DNA of 5,521 bases from Thermoplasmata archaeon (GTDB lineage: Archaea; Thermoplasmatota; Thermoplasmata; Lutacidiplasmatales; UBA184), in the NCBI GenBank assembly GCA_030040625.1, contig JASHTI010000098.1, positions 1 through 5,521 of the forward strand, written 5' to 3'. The notes under the pieces are model-generated. The model was not told the DNA's origin. It worked only from the letters and a program-made list of their open reading frames with translations, and did not search any database. Below, one piece after another: positions 5,378 through 5,521 of the stretch. The stretch's first letter is position 1. Every line of letters starts with the position of its first letter. A program made the translations under genes and the position numbers.

Positions 5378-5521
5378 TTACGGCTCGAGGACGAACCGTT
5401 CGATCGAGCGCGCGACGCCCGCGATCAGCCGGGGATCGGCGCTCTCGTCGACGTCGTGGATGTTCGCCGCGGTGTCCATGCTGCCGAAGACGAGCGCCGG
5501 CAGCGGTTCGCCGCGGGGCGT
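5378..5521 (-). CDS. C-terminal end of an unidentified protein, cut by the window edge
   Basis: Only the last 47 codons are visible, ending in TAA (5380-5378). I do not recognise the family with confidence. The segment reads LVFGSMDTAANIHDVDESAD (residues 10-29 of the fragment) followed by an amphipathic terminal helix PRLIAGVARSIERFVLEP. The pattern of a small-residue strand, an Asp-Thr turn, an acidic loop and a closing helix is reminiscent of the C-termini of zinc-dependent M28 or M20-type peptidases, where DTxxNID-like segments occur. The metal-ligand histidine is not clearly placed, so this is only a hint. The gene is in the same direction as carS, and full-length carS would begin about 14 nt after its stop, so it is probably cotranscribed. 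Codon use (GC-rich third positions) and the tight fit to carS support a real gene. Confidence 0.7.
   Translation of the reverse strand, partial: TPRGEPLPALVFGSMDTAANIHDVDESADPRLIAGVARSIERFVLEP

Noticed and set aside
1..5521. CRISPR array, tRNA or rRNA genes, insertion sequence, or prophage elements
   Set aside because: No spaced direct repeats, cloverleaf sequence, conserved rRNA segments, transposase or terminal inverted repeats were seen. Coding genes fill the whole window.

Overview
The window is a very GC-rich (roughly 70% or more by eye), tightly packed stretch that looks like an archaeal chromosome. Two genes point to Archaea: a CDP-archaeol synthase (ether-lipid synthesis) and a two-repeat tRNA-splicing endonuclease of the alpha2 type. 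The proteins are Arg/Ala/Gly-rich without the strong acidic bias of haloarchaea. A high-GC, non-halophilic euryarchaeote or Thermoplasmatota-like lineage is therefore my best guess, but it is only an inference.

The left half (about 3..3165, + strand) is the distal part of a tryptophan operon in the order trpC (5' end cut off by the window) - trpF - trpB - trpA. All consecutive genes overlap (4, 8 and 26 nt), so translation is probably coupled. Together they carry out the last four chemical steps from N-(phosphoribosyl)anthranilate to tryptophan. The diagnostic active-site residues of each enzyme are visible.

The right half (3174..5521, - strand) is a second compact cluster converging on trpA. 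In its own 5'-to-3' order it holds the C-terminal end of an unidentified protein, carS (CDP-archaeol synthase), pyrE (orotate phosphoribosyltransferase) and endA (tRNA-splicing endonuclease). carS/pyrE and pyrE/endA each overlap by a GTGA tetranucleotide. The two clusters are only 8 nt apart tail to tail, with no room for a conventional terminator.

I saw no tRNA or rRNA genes, CRISPR arrays, mobile elements or notable repeats, and no gene-free stretch longer than a few tens of bases. The many long open frames on opposite strands (up to 690 codons) are high-GC shadows. I did not find a new biological system. The points most worth checking are the missing ATG/GTG/TTG start for full-length carS, the divergent TrpF signature, the leaderless-looking tight gene packing, and the unidentified protein at the right edge.
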